Below, in pieces: positions 1 through 7,656 of a DNA stretch of 34,591 nt. Position 1 is the first letter of the stretch, and every line of letters starts with the position of its first letter. The notes below the pieces were generated by a model, which saw only the letters and a list, made by a program, of their open reading frames with translations, was not told the DNA's origin and did not search any database. The DNA lies in contig NZ_CP026498.1 in assembly GCF_002953255.1 (NCBI RefSeq), forward strand, positions 8,363,584-8,398,174, written 5' to 3'. Both the position numbers and the translations under genes were made by a program. The stretch is from Streptomyces sp. CB01881 (lineage in GTDB: Bacteria; Actinomycetota; Actinomycetes; Streptomycetales; Streptomycetaceae).

Positions 1-417
1 GTGTGAGACCTTGCGGACGCCCTTCTCCTTCAGCACGTCGTACTGGTCGAGGAGGGTGGTCACGCCGCCGATGCCGGAGGCGATCACGGCGCCCAGGCGC
101 TCGGGGGCGAGCTTGGAGGACTCGTCGGTGGCCGGGGTCTCGTAGCCGGCGTCGGCCCAGGCCTCGCGGGCCGCGATCAGCGCGAACTGCGCCGAGCGGT
201 CCAGCCGGCGGGCCAGCGGGCGGGGGAGGATCTCGCCCGGGTCGACCGCGGTCCGCGCGGCGATCCGGACGGGCAGTTCGGCGGCCCACTCCTCGGTGAG
301 GGCGGCCACGCCGGAGCGCCCGGCGACCAGGTTCTCCCAGGTCGTGGCGGCGTCGCCGCCCAGCGGCGTGAAGGCGCCGATACCCGTGACTACCACGGTA
401 CGGTTTTCAGCGGTCAC
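1..417 (-). CDS. fabF: 3-oxoacyl-ACP synthase II (FabF), N-terminal part, cut by window edge
   Basis: This is the elongating beta-ketoacyl-ACP synthase of type II fatty-acid synthesis, which condenses malonyl-ACP with a growing acyl-ACP in the cytoplasm. Only the first 139 codons are present and the frame runs off position 1. The start is the GTG at 417-415, giving MTAENRTVVVTGIGAFTPLG, the usual opening beta strand of the thiolase fold; a purine-rich AGAAGAAG lies upstream. Later residues include the family segment around ASGIGG and a DQYDVLKEKG stretch. The catalytic Cys-His-His lies outside the window. It is the last gene seen of the fabD-fabH-acpP-fabF operon and is separated from acpP by 140 bases holding two strong hairpins. 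Identity is very likely from sequence and context. Confidence 0.93.
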   Translation of the reverse strand, partial: MTAENRTVVVTGIGAFTPLGGDAATTWENLVAGRSGVAALTEEWAAELPVRIAARTAVDPGEILPRPLARRLDRSAQFALIAAREAWADAGYETPATDESSKLAPERLGAVIASGIGGVTTLLDQYDVLKEKGVRKVSH

Positions 418-470
418 TGGATCTTCTTCTCTCACGTTGCGGGGGTACGGCGGCGGGCCGGGGGTGGGGC

Positions 471-532
471 CCGGCCGGACGCCCGCGGGGGCGTCCGGCC
501 GGCGGGTCGGCCGGCTCGGGGAGCCGGCCGAC
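471..532 (-). terminator. two tandem hairpins between acpP and fabF
   Basis: Two perfect inverted repeats lie back to back. The first pairs 471-484 with 489-502 (14 bp, 4-nt loop). The second pairs 506-517 with 521-532 (12 bp, 3-nt loop). Neither is followed by a clear T-tract, as is usual in high-GC actinobacteria. They lie inside an operon, so partial termination or mRNA 3'-end stabilisation that raises acpP over fabF output is more likely than full termination. The structures are seen directly; the role is inferred. Confidence 0.6.
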
Positions 533-557
533 GTCAGGCGTCGATCGGGTCGAACGC

Positions 558-800
558 TCAGGCGTTGGCGAGGATGTAGTCCACCGCGTCGCCGACGGTC
601 TTCAGGTTCTTGACCTCGTCGTCCGGGATCTTCACGTCGAAGCGCTCCTCGGCGGCCACGACGACCTCGACCATGGAGAGCGAGTCGACGTCCAGGTCGT
701 CGGTGAAGGACTTGTCGAACTCGACGTCCTCGGCCGGGATGCCGGCGATCTCGTTGACGATCTCGGCGAGACCTTCCAGAACCTCGTCCTTGGTAGCCAT
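558..800 (-). CDS. acpP: acyl carrier protein
   Basis: This 80-residue acidic protein carries acyl chains on a 4'-phosphopantetheine arm during fatty-acid synthesis. The attachment serine is Ser40 in the D-S-L motif (DVDSLSMVE), and the length and four-helix pattern are those of bacterial ACPs. The ATG at 800 follows GAGGAG about ten bases upstream. It lies between fabH and fabF, as in other Streptomyces, which marks it as the primary-metabolism ACP rather than a polyketide ACP. The paired hairpins just downstream may let it be made in excess over the enzymes. Confidence 0.96.
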   Translation of the reverse strand: MATKDEVLEGLAEIVNEIAGIPAEDVEFDKSFTDDLDVDSLSMVEVVVAAEERFDVKIPDDEVKNLKTVGDAVDYILANA

Positions 801-880
801 ACTGGCTGCTCCTCTTCAGTGGTGAATGCGGCCGCCCGGCGGACGGACGCAGGCTTTCTTGGGGGTGGGGCGAAACGCGC

Positions 881-1912
881 CTAGGGGAGCGTAACGACTG
901 CCGCGGCGTAGACCAGACCCGCCCCGAACCCGATGATCAGCGCGAGGTCGCCGCTGCGTGCCTCACCGCTCTCCAACATGCGCTCCATCGCCAGCGGGAT
1001 GGAGGCGGCGGAGGTGTTGCCGGTCTCGGTGATGTCGCGGGCGACCGGAACCGACTCGGGCAGCTTGAGGGCCTTGATCATGGCATCCGTGATGCGCATG
1101 TTGGCCTGGTGCGGGATGAACGCGCCCAACTGGTCGGCGGTGACCCCGGCGGCGTCCAGCGCCTGCTGGGCCACCTTGGCCATCTCCCAGACCGCCCAGC
1201 GGAAGACCGCCTGGCCCTCCATCCGCAGGGCCGGCCACTTGACCTCTTCGCCGGCGCCGTTGACGGCGTCCTCCTTGGCGAAGGCGGTGTCCCAGGCCTG
1301 GGTCTGCGAGATGACGTCCTTGTGCGAGCCGTCCGAGCCCCAGACGACCTTGCCGATGCCGGGCGTGTCGGACGGGCCGACGATCGCGGCGCCGGCGCCG
1401 TCGCCGAAGATGAACGCGGTCGAGCGGTCCGACCGGTCGGTCAGGTCGCTGAGCCGCTCGACGCCGATCACCAGCACGTAGTCGGCGCTGCCGCCGCGGA
1501 CCATGCCGTCGGCCAGGCCCAGGCCGTAGCCGAAGCCGGCGCAGGCGGCCGAGATGTCGAAGGCGGGCGCGGTGCCGCAGCCCAGCCGCTCGGCGATCTC
1601 GGTGGCGATCGCAGGGGTCTGCTTGAAGTGCGAGACGGTCGCGACGATCACGGCGCCGATCCGGTCGGGGTCGATCCCGGCCTGCGCGATGGCCTTGCCG
1701 GCGGCCTGCACCGACATCTCGGCGACGGTCTCCTCCGGGCCGGCCCAGCGGCGCTCGGCGATCCCGCTGCGGGTGCGGATCCACTCGTCCGAGGAGTCGA
1801 TCCAGGTCAGCACCTCGGAGTTCGGGATCACCCGCACCGGGCGGTAGCCGCCGACCCCGAGGATGCGTGAGTACTGAGCGCCGGTGACCGGCCTGATCCG
1901 GGCTCTGCTCAT
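881..1912 (-). CDS. fabH: 3-oxoacyl-ACP synthase III (FabH)
   Basis: FabH starts fatty-acid chains by condensing an acyl-CoA with malonyl-ACP. In streptomycetes it accepts branched acyl-CoAs and so sets the iso/anteiso lipid profile. The 343-residue protein has the full triad: Cys124 in SAACAG, His268 in PHQANMRI and Asn299 in ETGNTSAAS. The C-terminal GFGAGL segment is also typical. The ATG at 1912 overlaps the fabD stop by four bases (ATGA), indicating translational coupling. A short N-terminal extension of about 15 residues before YSRILGVGGYRP is normal for the group. The stop is TAG at 883-881, followed by an 80-base gap to acpP. Confidence 0.96.
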   Translation of the reverse strand: MSRARIRPVTGAQYSRILGVGGYRPVRVIPNSEVLTWIDSSDEWIRTRSGIAERRWAGPEETVAEMSVQAAGKAIAQAGIDPDRIGAVIVATVSHFKQTPAIATEIAERLGCGTAPAFDISAACAGFGYGLGLADGMVRGGSADYVLVIGVERLSDLTDRSDRSTAFIFGDGAGAAIVGPSDTPGIGKVVWGSDGSHKDVISQTQAWDTAFAKEDAVNGAGEEVKWPALRMEGQAVFRWAVWEMAKVAQQALDAAGVTADQLGAFIPHQANMRITDAMIKALKLPESVPVARDITETGNTSAASIPLAMERMLESGEARSGDLALIIGFGAGLVYAAAVVTLP

Positions 1913-2853
1913 CCCTGCTGCTCCTGACCGCCGTGCTCCGCGACGAGCTCACGGGCCTTGTCCAGGTCGGCGGGCGTCTTGAGGGCAAGCGTCGCCACGC
2001 CCTTGAGGTTGCGCTTGACGAGTCCGGTGAGGGTGCCCGCCGGGGCGAGCTCGATGACGGCGGTCGCGCCCAGCTCGCGCAGGGTCTCCATGCAGAGGTC
2101 CCAGCGGACCGGGTTGGAGACCTGCGACACCAGCCGGTCCAGCACCTCGGTACCGGACGCCACGACCTGGCCGTCCTGGTTCGAGACGTAGGCGACCTTC
2201 GGGTCGGCGACCGGCAGGGTCGGGGCCAGCTTGGCCAGCCGCTCGACGCCGGGCGCCATGTGCGAGGTGTGGAACGCGCCGGCGACCTTGAGCGCGATCA
2301 GCCGGGACCCGGCCGGCGGGTCGGCCTGCAGGGCCTCCAGCTGCGCCAGCGTGCCCGCCGCGACGATCTGGCCGCCGCCGTTGTTGTTGGCAGCGGTCAG
2401 TCCGTGCTCGGCGAGCTTGGCGGAGACGGCCTCCGGCTCGCCGCCGAGGACGGCGATCATGCCGGTCTCGGTGGCCGCGGCGGCCTCGGCCATCGCCAGG
2501 CTGCGCTCGCGGACGAAGGTCAGCGCGTCGTGGGCGGAGAGGACACCGGCGCCGGCGGCGGCGGTGATCTCGCCGACGCTGTGGCCGGCCACGGCGCCGA
2601 CCAGCGCACGGGCGCGGTCCTCGTCGGGGAACAGCTCACGGGCGGTCACCAGACCGGCGGCGACCAGCAGCGGCTGGGCGACGGCGGTGTCCTTGATCTC
2701 CTCGGCGGACGCCTGGGTACCGGCGTGCACCAAGTCGAGCCCGGCGACCTCCGACCAGCTGCGAAGCCGGTCGGCGACACCGTCGAGCTCCAGCCAGGGG
2801 CTGAGGAAACCGGGGGTCTGGGCACCCTGTCCAGGGGCGACGATTACGAGCAC
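1909..2853 (-). CDS. fabD: malonyl-CoA:ACP transacylase (FabD)
   Basis: FabD loads malonyl units from CoA onto ACP. The protein has 314 residues. It opens with the GQGAQ motif near residue 9, carries the nucleophile Ser92 in GHSVGE, and has His195 in the AFHTSHM segment; these are the hallmarks of the family. The start is the GTG at 2853, preceded by a purine-rich GAGAGAGGG. It is the first gene of the fab operon, 90 bases after fasR on the same strand, and its end overlaps the fabH start. Expression is probably driven from the short gap after fasR. Confidence 0.96.
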   Translation of the reverse strand: MLVIVAPGQGAQTPGFLSPWLELDGVADRLRSWSEVAGLDLVHAGTQASAEEIKDTAVAQPLLVAAGLVTARELFPDEDRARALVGAVAGHSVGEITAAAGAGVLSAHDALTFVRERSLAMAEAAAATETGMIAVLGGEPEAVSAKLAEHGLTAANNNGGGQIVAAGTLAQLEALQADPPAGSRLIALKVAGAFHTSHMAPGVERLAKLAPTLPVADPKVAYVSNQDGQVVASGTEVLDRLVSQVSNPVRWDLCMETLRELGATAVIELAPAGTLTGLVKRNLKGVATLALKTPADLDKARELVAEHGGQEQQG

Positions 2854-2949
2854 GGTTCAACCCTCTCTCGCCGGACGCCCGCGGGCGGGTAGGCGACGGT
2901 AACGAAGAAAAGCATCCGGGATTGTAAGTTCCCTACATCGGGTTCAACT
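2854..2949 (-). promoter_or_regulatory. candidate fabD operon promoter region
   Basis: Read on the minus strand, the fasR-fabD gap holds TACAAT (2926-2921), a 5/6 match to a -10 box. TTGAAC lies 15 bases further upstream and overlaps the fasR stop codon. The octamer GTTGAACC (or GTTGAACx) occurs twice, at the fasR end (about 2948-2941) and immediately before the fabD start (2861-2854). In S. coelicolor FasR is known to activate fab transcription from this kind of gap. Which bases it contacts here cannot be told from sequence alone. Confidence 0.4.
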
Positions 2950-4254
2950 GGGCTCCCCGGCCGCCGTGAGTCGTCCCAGCGCCAGTGCGATGCGCAGTGT
3001 GAATGCCGAACGTACGTCGGAGGGAGCGTAGCCCGTGACGTCTGTCACACGTCGGAGCCGGTAGCGCACCGTGTTGGGGTGGACGAAGAGCATCCGGGCC
3101 GCTCCCTCCAACGAGGAGGCCTGCTCCAGGTAGACGCTCAGGGTCTCCAGCAGCGCCGAGCCGGCTTCGTCCAGCGGTGTGTAGATCTCCTCCACCAGCT
3201 GACGGCGGGCCGCCTGGTCGCCGGCGAGCGCCCGCTCCGGCAGCAGGTCGTCGGCGAGCACCGGGCGGGGTGCGTCCGGCCACGCCGCGCAGGCCCGCAG
3301 GCCGGCCGCGGCGGCGTGCGCCGAGCGGGTCGCCGACAGCAGGTCGGGCACGGTCGGGCCGACCACCACCGGGCCGGGGGCGAACTGGCCGATCAGCGCC
3401 CGGGCCGCGTGCACCGGCTCCTTGTCGCCGCCGACCACCACCACCAGGCGCTTGCCCAGCACCCCGGTCAGCACGTGCAGCTTGGCGTGCCGGGCGGCCC
3501 GGCGGATCGCCTCGACCACCAGTTCGCTGTCACCGTCCGGGGCACTGCCCATCACCACCCGGACCTGGCTCGGCTGGCCCCAGCCGAGCGCGGCGGCCCG
3601 GGAGAGCACGCCCTCGTCGGCGTCGCCGGAGAGCAGCGAGTTGACGACCAGCGCCTCCAGCCGGGCGTCCCAGGCGCCGCGCGCCTCGGCCGCCTGGGCG
3701 TACACCTGGGCGGTGGCGAAGGCGATCTCGCGGGCGTAGACCAGCACGGACTCGCGCATGTCCGCCTCGTCGCCGGGGGCGGCGACCTCCTCGATGGCCT
3801 CCTCCATCACCTCGATCGTGGTGCGGATCAGCTCGACGGTCTGGCGCAGGGTGATCGCCCTGGTCAGCTCACGCGGCGCGGTGCCGAAGACGTCGGTGGA
3901 GATCGCCTGCGGGGCGTCCGGATGGCGGTACCACTCGGTGAAGGCGGCGATGCCGGCCTGGGCGACCAGACCGATCCAGGATCGGTGCTCCGGCGGCATC
4001 CGCCGGTACCAGCCGAGCTGGTCGTCCATCCGCGCGATCGCGGCGGTGGCCAGCTTCCCGGAGGACTTCTCCAGCCGCTTGAGCGTCGCGGCCCGGCGCT
4101 CGGCCCGCTCGGCGGCGAGTCTGCGCTCCTGCGCGGTCAGGCGCGGCGCCGCGCGGCCCGGCCGGTCGCGGCCGGCCCCGGGGGCCGGGCCCTTTCCGTT
4201 CTGGCCGGGCCCGGTGGTGGGATCGCTCTTGGAGTTCGCTGAAGCGGCTGGCAC
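2944..4254 (-). CDS. fasR: PucR-family transcriptional activator of fatty-acid synthesis (FasR)
   Basis: This 436-residue regulator has a basic, disordered N-terminus (about 1-75), a central region of the PucR/CdaR type with a GGDEF-like fold (about 200-330), and a C-terminal PucR helix-turn-helix (about 370-430) with the recognisable HPNTVRYRLRRV segment. It sits directly upstream of fabD on the same strand. In S. coelicolor the FasR activator of fabDHPF occupies this position, and its DNA binding responds to lipid precursors. The start is taken as GTG at 4254, although no strong ribosome site precedes it. The next in-frame ATG would remove about 75 residues. Function is assigned from family plus position. 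Confidence 0.87.
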   Translation of the reverse strand: MPAASANSKSDPTTGPGQNGKGPAPGAGRDRPGRAAPRLTAQERRLAAERAERRAATLKRLEKSSGKLATAAIARMDDQLGWYRRMPPEHRSWIGLVAQAGIAAFTEWYRHPDAPQAISTDVFGTAPRELTRAITLRQTVELIRTTIEVMEEAIEEVAAPGDEADMRESVLVYAREIAFATAQVYAQAAEARGAWDARLEALVVNSLLSGDADEGVLSRAAALGWGQPSQVRVVMGSAPDGDSELVVEAIRRAARHAKLHVLTGVLGKRLVVVVGGDKEPVHAARALIGQFAPGPVVVGPTVPDLLSATRSAHAAAAGLRACAAWPDAPRPVLADDLLPERALAGDQAARRQLVEEIYTPLDEAGSALLETLSVYLEQASSLEGAARMLFVHPNTVRYRLRRVTDVTGYAPSDVRSAFTLRIALALGRLTAAGEPS

Positions 4255-4346
4255 AAGGACAAGACTGCCTCACCGGAGTGACTGCTCGTGCACAGCCCCC
4301 GGCGGAGCGGCACGGTGGCGGCCGTCACACCCACTACGGTGGACCC

Positions 4347-5123
4347 GTGACCGACGCCCCCGCCCGCCCCCGCGCCGACCTGCGCCGTACCGCCGAGCGC
4401 TACGTCTCCACCCCGGCCGAGGGCGTCGAGACCAGACACGCGTTCTCCTTCTCCGGCCACTACGACCCGAAGAACACGCACTTCGGCGCGCTGCTCGCGT
4501 GCAACGAGGAGCTGCTCGCCCCCGGCGCCGGGTTCGACGAGCACCGGCACCGGGACACCGAGATCCTCACCTGGGTGCTGGAGGGCGCGCTGGCCCACCG
4601 GGACTCCCACGGCCACGGCGGCGTCGTGCGCCCGGGCATGGTGCAGCACCTGAGCGCGGGCTCCGGCGTCACCCACACCGAGCGCAACGTCGGCGGCGCG
4701 CAGGGGCCGGTGCGCTTCGTGCAGATGTGGCTCCAGCCGGACGTGTTCGACGCGGCCCCGGCGTACGGGCTGCGCCGGGTGGAACCGGCGGACGGCGGGT
4801 TGACGCTGCTCGCCTCCGGGCTGGACCGGGACGCCGGCGCCGGCGCCCTGCGGCTGCGCCGCAGCGACGCCGCGCTCTGGCTGGTCACCGCCGGCCCCTG
4901 GCAGCCGCTGCCCGAACTCCCGGCCGCCGCCTGGCGGTACGCGCACCTGACGGCCGGTTCGCTCGGCTACCGCACGGTGCCCGGGCCGCAGGGCGGCGGG
5001 CGCTCGATGGCGCCCGGCGACAGCGTCCGGATCACCGGCGGGGCCTTCGCCGATCCGACCGCCGGCGAGACCGGCGCCGAGCTGCTCCTCTGGGAGATGC
5101 ACTCGCCGGTCTCGTACGGCTGA
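4347..5123 (+). CDS. pirin family protein
   Basis: A bicupin of the pirin (YhhW-like) family, 258 residues from the GTG at 4347. The metal-binding set of the N-terminal cupin is complete: His66 and His68 in EHRHRD, then His110 and Glu112 in THTERN. The pirin signature of a glycine-rich barrel with GHYDPKNTHFG is visible near residue 38. Bacterial pirins bind iron or similar metals; some act as quercetin 2,3-dioxygenases and others as protein-interaction regulators, and the sequence does not decide between these. A longer reading frame exists upstream (from 4278), but GTG gives the expected family N-terminus. It is divergent from fasR across 92 bases. Confidence 0.88.
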   Translation: MTDAPARPRADLRRTAERYVSTPAEGVETRHAFSFSGHYDPKNTHFGALLACNEELLAPGAGFDEHRHRDTEILTWVLEGALAHRDSHGHGGVVRPGMVQHLSAGSGVTHTERNVGGAQGPVRFVQMWLQPDVFDAAPAYGLRRVEPADGGLTLLASGLDRDAGAGALRLRRSDAALWLVTAGPWQPLPELPAAAWRYAHLTAGSLGYRTVPGPQGGGRSMAPGDSVRITGGAFADPTAGETGAELLLWEMHSPVSYG

Positions 5124-5146
5124 CGGACGCGCGGGGATGTCTCGGG

Positions 5147-5980
5147 TCAGCCGCGCAGTTCGGCCAGCACCGCGTCGCTGAGCACCGGCCAGACCTCGGC
5201 GGCCCACGGCCCGAAGTCCCGGTCGGTGAGCGCGATGCAGGCCACGCCGGCCTCCGGGTCCACCCAGAGGAAGGTGCCGGACTGGCCGAAGTGCCCGAAG
5301 GTGGCGGGGGAGTTGGCGGTTCCCGTCCAGTGCGGCGCCTTGCTGTCGCGGATCTCGAAGCCGAGGCCCCAGTCGTTCGGCCGGCGGTGGCCGAAGCCCG
5401 GCAGCACGCCGCCGGTGCCCGGGAAGGCGACCTCGCGGGTGGCCGCGCGCACGGTGGACGGGTCGAGCAGCTTGGGCGACTGGAGCTCGGCCGCGAACAG
5501 TGCGAGGTCGGCCACGGTGGAGAGGCCGCCCGCCCCGGCAGGGGACCTGTGCGCGGTGTTGATCAGCGTCGAGCCCATCCCGAGCGGCTCGAACACGGCC
5601 TCGGCGGCGTACCGGCCGAACTCGATGCCCGAGGCCTCCTGGAGGGTCCGCGCCAGCACGTCGAAGCCGGCGTTGGAGTAGAGCCGGCGGTTGCCCGGCT
5701 CCGCCATCACCCGGTGCTCGTCGAAGCCCAGGCCCGAGGTGTGCGCCAGCAGGTGGCGGACGGTGGAACCGGCGGGCCCGGCCGGGTCGTCCAGCTCGAA
5801 GACGCCCTCCTCGACCGCGACCAGCACGGCGTACGAGGTGAGCAGCTTGGTCACCGACGCCAGCGGGAACAGGTGGTCCTGCGGGCCGTGCCCGCCCAGC
5901 ACCGCGCCGTCCGAACCCCGTACCACCGCCGCCGCGGCGTGGGGCACGGGCCAGGTCTCGATCATCCGCAAGCTCTCCAT
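5147..5980 (-). CDS. serine hydrolase, beta-lactamase class C / PBP4* type
   Basis: This 277-residue protein has the penicillin-recognising enzyme motifs. Ser42 and Lys45 lie in LASVTK. Tyr101 and Asn103 lie in YSN. Near the C-terminus an HFGQSG stretch replaces the KTG triad, as in many class C-like esterases. The fold should be a cytoplasmic esterase or peptidase, because no signal peptide is present from the chosen ATG at 5980. An in-frame start further out at 6052 would cover the MerR-type promoter of the next gene and is less likely. It converges tail to tail with the pirin gene at 24 bases. The substrate is unknown; antibiotic resistance is not implied. Confidence 0.85.
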   Translation of the reverse strand: MESLRMIETWPVPHAAAAVVRGSDGAVLGGHGPQDHLFPLASVTKLLTSYAVLVAVEEGVFELDDPAGPAGSTVRHLLAHTSGLGFDEHRVMAEPGNRRLYSNAGFDVLARTLQEASGIEFGRYAAEAVFEPLGMGSTLINTAHRSPAGAGGLSTVADLALFAAELQSPKLLDPSTVRAATREVAFPGTGGVLPGFGHRRPNDWGLGFEIRDSKAPHWTGTANSPATFGHFGQSGTFLWVDPEAGVACIALTDRDFGPWAAEVWPVLSDAVLAELRG

Positions 5981-6037
5981 GCGCCCGACTCTAACCGGAC
6001 GGCGCAAGCCGTTACCGGGAGCACCCGGATGGCAGGC

Positions 6038-6068
6038 TTGCTTCGAGTGCACTCCAACTCACTAGCGT
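6038..6068 (+). promoter_or_regulatory. MerR-type promoter/operator with 19-bp spacer
   Basis: A -35 box TTGCTT (6038-6043) and a -10 box TAGCGT (6063-6068) are separated by exactly 19 bp, the stretched spacing that MerR-family activators correct by twisting DNA. Within the spacer lies a dyad with a perfect core GAGTGCACTC (6045-6054), extending to 14 of 16 matching positions at 6042-6057. The start codon of the merR gene is 37 bases downstream, so autoregulation of the merR-reductase pair is expected. Confidence 0.75.
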
Positions 6069-6105
6069 CGTCGTCACCACCGCTCACCACTGGGGGTTTC
6101 CGGTC

Positions 6106-6594
6106 ATGGCACTTCTCTCGCCGATCCAGGTCGACCTGCGCACCTGTTCCGACGTGTTCAGCACGCCGGTCGGAGAGCCGGACCGCACCCCCCGGCACAC
6201 CATCAGCGAGGTCGCGGCGGCCAGCGGACTGAGCGCCCACACCCTGCGCTGGTACGAGCGGATCGGCCTGCTCGACCCGGTCGACCGCTCCGCCTCCGGC
6301 CAGCGCCGCTACTGCGACGCCGACCTGCACCGGCTGGCCTTCCTGGGCCGGCTGCGGCTGACCAGCATGACGGTGGCCGACATGCTCCGCTACGTGGAGC
6401 TGGCCCGCCAGGGCGAGCGGACCTCCGAGGACCGGCGCGACCTGCTGGTCGCGCACCGCGAGGTGGTCCGGCAGCAGATCGCCGACCTGCACGCGACCCT
6501 CGCCGTCCTCGACTACAAGATCGATCTCTACGCCGGCAGGATCGCCGACCTCGGCGAGCCGGCGGACCGACCGCAGAGGAAGAAGAGCGCATGA
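6106..6594 (+). CDS. MerR family transcriptional regulator
   Basis: A 162-residue one-component regulator. A winged helix-turn-helix of the MerR type spans about residues 31-100, with HTISEVAAASGLSAHTLRWY followed by the classic YERIGLL and GQRRY elements. A helical dimerisation region follows (about 115-145). There is no conserved cysteine cluster of the metal- or redox-sensing kind; Cys14 and Cys70 are isolated. Its TGA overlaps the ATG of the aldo/keto reductase (ATGA), so the two are co-translated. It most likely controls its own operon through the 19-bp-spacer promoter just upstream, in response to an unknown small molecule, perhaps an aldehyde substrate of the reductase. Confidence 0.9.
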   Translation: MALLSPIQVDLRTCSDVFSTPVGEPDRTPRHTISEVAAASGLSAHTLRWYERIGLLDPVDRSASGQRRYCDADLHRLAFLGRLRLTSMTVADMLRYVELARQGERTSEDRRDLLVAHREVVRQQIADLHATLAVLDYKIDLYAGRIADLGEPADRPQRKKSA

Positions 6595-7604
6595 GCCTCC
6601 CCACTCTCCCCACCGCCCGGCTCGGCACCGACGGTCCGGCCGTCGGCGTCCAGGGCCTCGGCTGCATGGGCATGAGCGAGTTCTACGGTCCGACCGACAC
6701 CGCCGAGGCGCTCGCCACCCTGGACGCCGCCCTGAACGCCGGTGTCACCCTCTTCGACACCGCCGACGTCTACGGGGCCGGCCGCAACGAGGAGCTGATC
6801 GGCCCCTTCGTCCGCGCCAACCGCGACCGCGTGGTCGTCGCCACCAAGTTCGCCGTCGAGCGCAGGGCGGACGACCCGTCGTACCGCGGCGTCCGCAACG
6901 ACCCGGCGTACGTCCACGCCGCCGTGGACGCCTCGCTGCGCCGCCTCGGCGTGGACGTGATCGACCTCTACTACATGCACCGCCGGGACCCGGCCGTGCC
7001 GCTCGCCGAGTCGGTGGGCGCCATGGCCGAACTGGTGAAGGCCGGAAAGGTGCGCCACCTCGGGCTGTCCGAGGTGACCGGAGCCGAGCTGCGCGAGGCG
7101 CACGCCGTGCACCCGATCGCCGCCCTGCAGTCCGAGTGGTCGGTCTTCGCCCGGGACGTCGAGCGCTCGGCGGTGCCGGCCGCGGCCGAGCTGGGCGTCG
7201 CCTTCGTGCCGTACTCGCCGCTCGGGCGCGGCTTCCTGACCGGCTCGTTCGGCGCGGCCGAGGAGCTGGCCGCGGACGACGTGCGGCGCACCCAGCCCCG
7301 GTTCACCGGCGCCAACGCCGCGGCCAACGCCACGCTGCTCGACCCGGTCCGGTCCATCGCCGAGGCCCGCGGGGTCACCCTCGCCCAGGTGGCGCTCGCC
7401 TGGGTCCACCAGCGCGCCGAGGTGCACGGGCTGACGGTGATCCCGATCCCCGGTACCCGCAGGCGCACCCGGCTCGCCGAGAACACCGCCGCCGCGACCC
7501 TGCGGCTCGGCGCCGACGAGCTGGCCGCGCTGGAGCCGGTCGCCGGCCTGGTGGCCGGGGACCGCTACCCGGACATGGGCTTCACCTCGGTCGGCAGGGA
7601 GTGA
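6591..7604 (+). CDS. aldo/keto reductase
   Basis: An NADPH-dependent (beta/alpha)8 oxidoreductase of 337 residues that reduces aldehydes or ketones. The catalytic tetrad is complete: Asp56 and Tyr61 (FDTADVYG), Lys86 (ATKF) and His130 (YYMHRRD). The IPIPGTRRRTRLAEN segment near residue 285 is the phosphate-binding end of the cofactor site, and the group resembles the YakC/Tas-like AKR13 enzymes. It overlaps the upstream MerR gene by four bases and is followed at once by a strong hairpin terminator, so the operon has two genes. The physiological substrate cannot be read from sequence. Confidence 0.93.
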   Translation: MSLPTLPTARLGTDGPAVGVQGLGCMGMSEFYGPTDTAEALATLDAALNAGVTLFDTADVYGAGRNEELIGPFVRANRDRVVVATKFAVERRADDPSYRGVRNDPAYVHAAVDASLRRLGVDVIDLYYMHRRDPAVPLAESVGAMAELVKAGKVRHLGLSEVTGAELREAHAVHPIAALQSEWSVFARDVERSAVPAAAELGVAFVPYSPLGRGFLTGSFGAAEELAADDVRRTQPRFTGANAAANATLLDPVRSIAEARGVTLAQVALAWVHQRAEVHGLTVIPIPGTRRRTRLAENTAAATLRLGADELAALEPVAGLVAGDRYPDMGFTSVGRE

Positions 7605-7608
7605 CCGG

Positions 7609-7647
7609 CGCCCGCCGGGAGCACGCTTCCCGTGCTCCCGGCGGGCG
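7609..7647. terminator. bidirectional hairpin terminator
   Basis: A perfect 17-bp stem (7609-7625 with 7631-7647) with a 5-nt loop lies five bases after the reductase stop and ten bases before the stop of the convergent TIGR03086 gene. It can serve both transcripts. No T-tract follows. Confidence 0.85.
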
Positions 7648-7656
7648 TGGGCGGCA

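Noticed and set aside
1..4254. fab genes as part of a secondary-metabolite (polyketide) cluster
   Set aside because: The set fasR-fabD-fabH-acpP-fabF is the housekeeping order, and no ketoreductase, cyclase or chain-length factor genes are nearby.
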